This document shows, in pieces, positions 28,514 through 28,607 of a stretch of 28,607 bases of DNA. The notes beneath the pieces were generated by a model. The model did no database searches. It was not told where the DNA came from and worked only from the letters and a program-made list of their open reading frames with translations. Where the stretch lies: contig JAGFNK010000639.1 in assembly GCA_025769875.1 (NCBI GenBank), forward strand, positions 1 through 28,607. The letters run 5' to 3'. Both the position numbers and the translations under genes were made by a program. The DNA is from Russula earlei. Its lineage: Eukaryota; Basidiomycota; Agaricomycetes; Russulales; Russulaceae. Position 1 is the first letter of the stretch, and each line of letters opens with the position of its first letter.

Positions 28514-28607
28514 CTGTGGGTGTGGAGGGCCAAATGCGAGTTGGAAGGGAGCGGTGCGACTGATGCATTTGAGACAGCGGGTGTGGTGGGAATGAGGGGC
28601 AAAGGAT
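28514..28607. other. window edge; nothing recognised
   Basis: 94 bp, CpG-bearing, upstream of the gag-like frame on the minus strand. Another minus-strand frame is open here (His/Ser/Pro-rich), which may be part of the same protein if a slip lies near 28450, but I cannot show it. Confidence 0.3.

Overview
The window looks like a repeat-dense, heterochromatic stretch of an Agaricomycete (mushroom-forming basidiomycete) genome. The reasons are Ty3/gypsy elements with chromodomain integrases, a Plavaka-type DNA transposase fossil, and heavy CpG-to-TpG/CpA decay. I see no convincing host gene, no tRNA or rRNA, and no bacterial feature. Almost every base from 1 to about 25,590 can be assigned to nested transposable elements.

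Layout. (1) 1-8872: a Ty3/gypsy element on the + strand ('element 1'). Its 5' LTR lies outside the window, gag starts at 133, pol runs to 8304, and a polypurine tract abuts a 3' LTR of family LTR2 (8337-8872). A solo LTR of another family (LTR1, 574-1534, target duplication TAACC) sits inside gag and is easily mistaken for the 5' LTR. (2) 9178-11299: a three-level nest, solo LTR2 inside solo LTR1 inside solo LTR3, each with a 5-bp duplication. (3) 11406-12026: another LTR3, then 12027-15115, a decayed Plavaka transposase on the - strand split by a solo LTR2 (13848-14379, GATGG). (4) 15680-17762: an old LTR1 broken by an inverted LTR1, a solo LTR3 (CCCAA), and then a second Ty3/gypsy element. 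(5) 17763-25590: 'element 2' on the - strand. It has a 3' LTR (LTR3 family), polypurine tract, pol and gag, with a solo LTR3 in the reverse transcriptase (TCAGG) and a solo LTR4 in gag (GCTGC). Its 5' end is lost. (6) 25591-28607: CpG-rich, partly low-complexity DNA with a gag-like reading frame on the - strand.

The two elements share one plan: gag with a CCHC knuckle, a -1 frameshift into pol, then protease, RT, RNase H, integrase and chromodomain, followed by an unusually long C-terminal tail of about 560-670 residues with a Cys/His cluster. Both are dead. Their stops are almost all TGA where CGA arginine codons fit, and catalytic residues are changed.

The observations I rate highest are: a hairpin placed about 24 nt after the TATA start in three LTR families; the long post-chromodomain tail shared by two element families; a clean G GGT TTT slippery site at the gag/pol junction of element 2; a 20-bp palindrome of paired TGACTCA sites in LTR2 whose centre varies but stays symmetric; and the reciprocal nesting of the LTR families. 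Everything was read by eye, with no alignment or database search.
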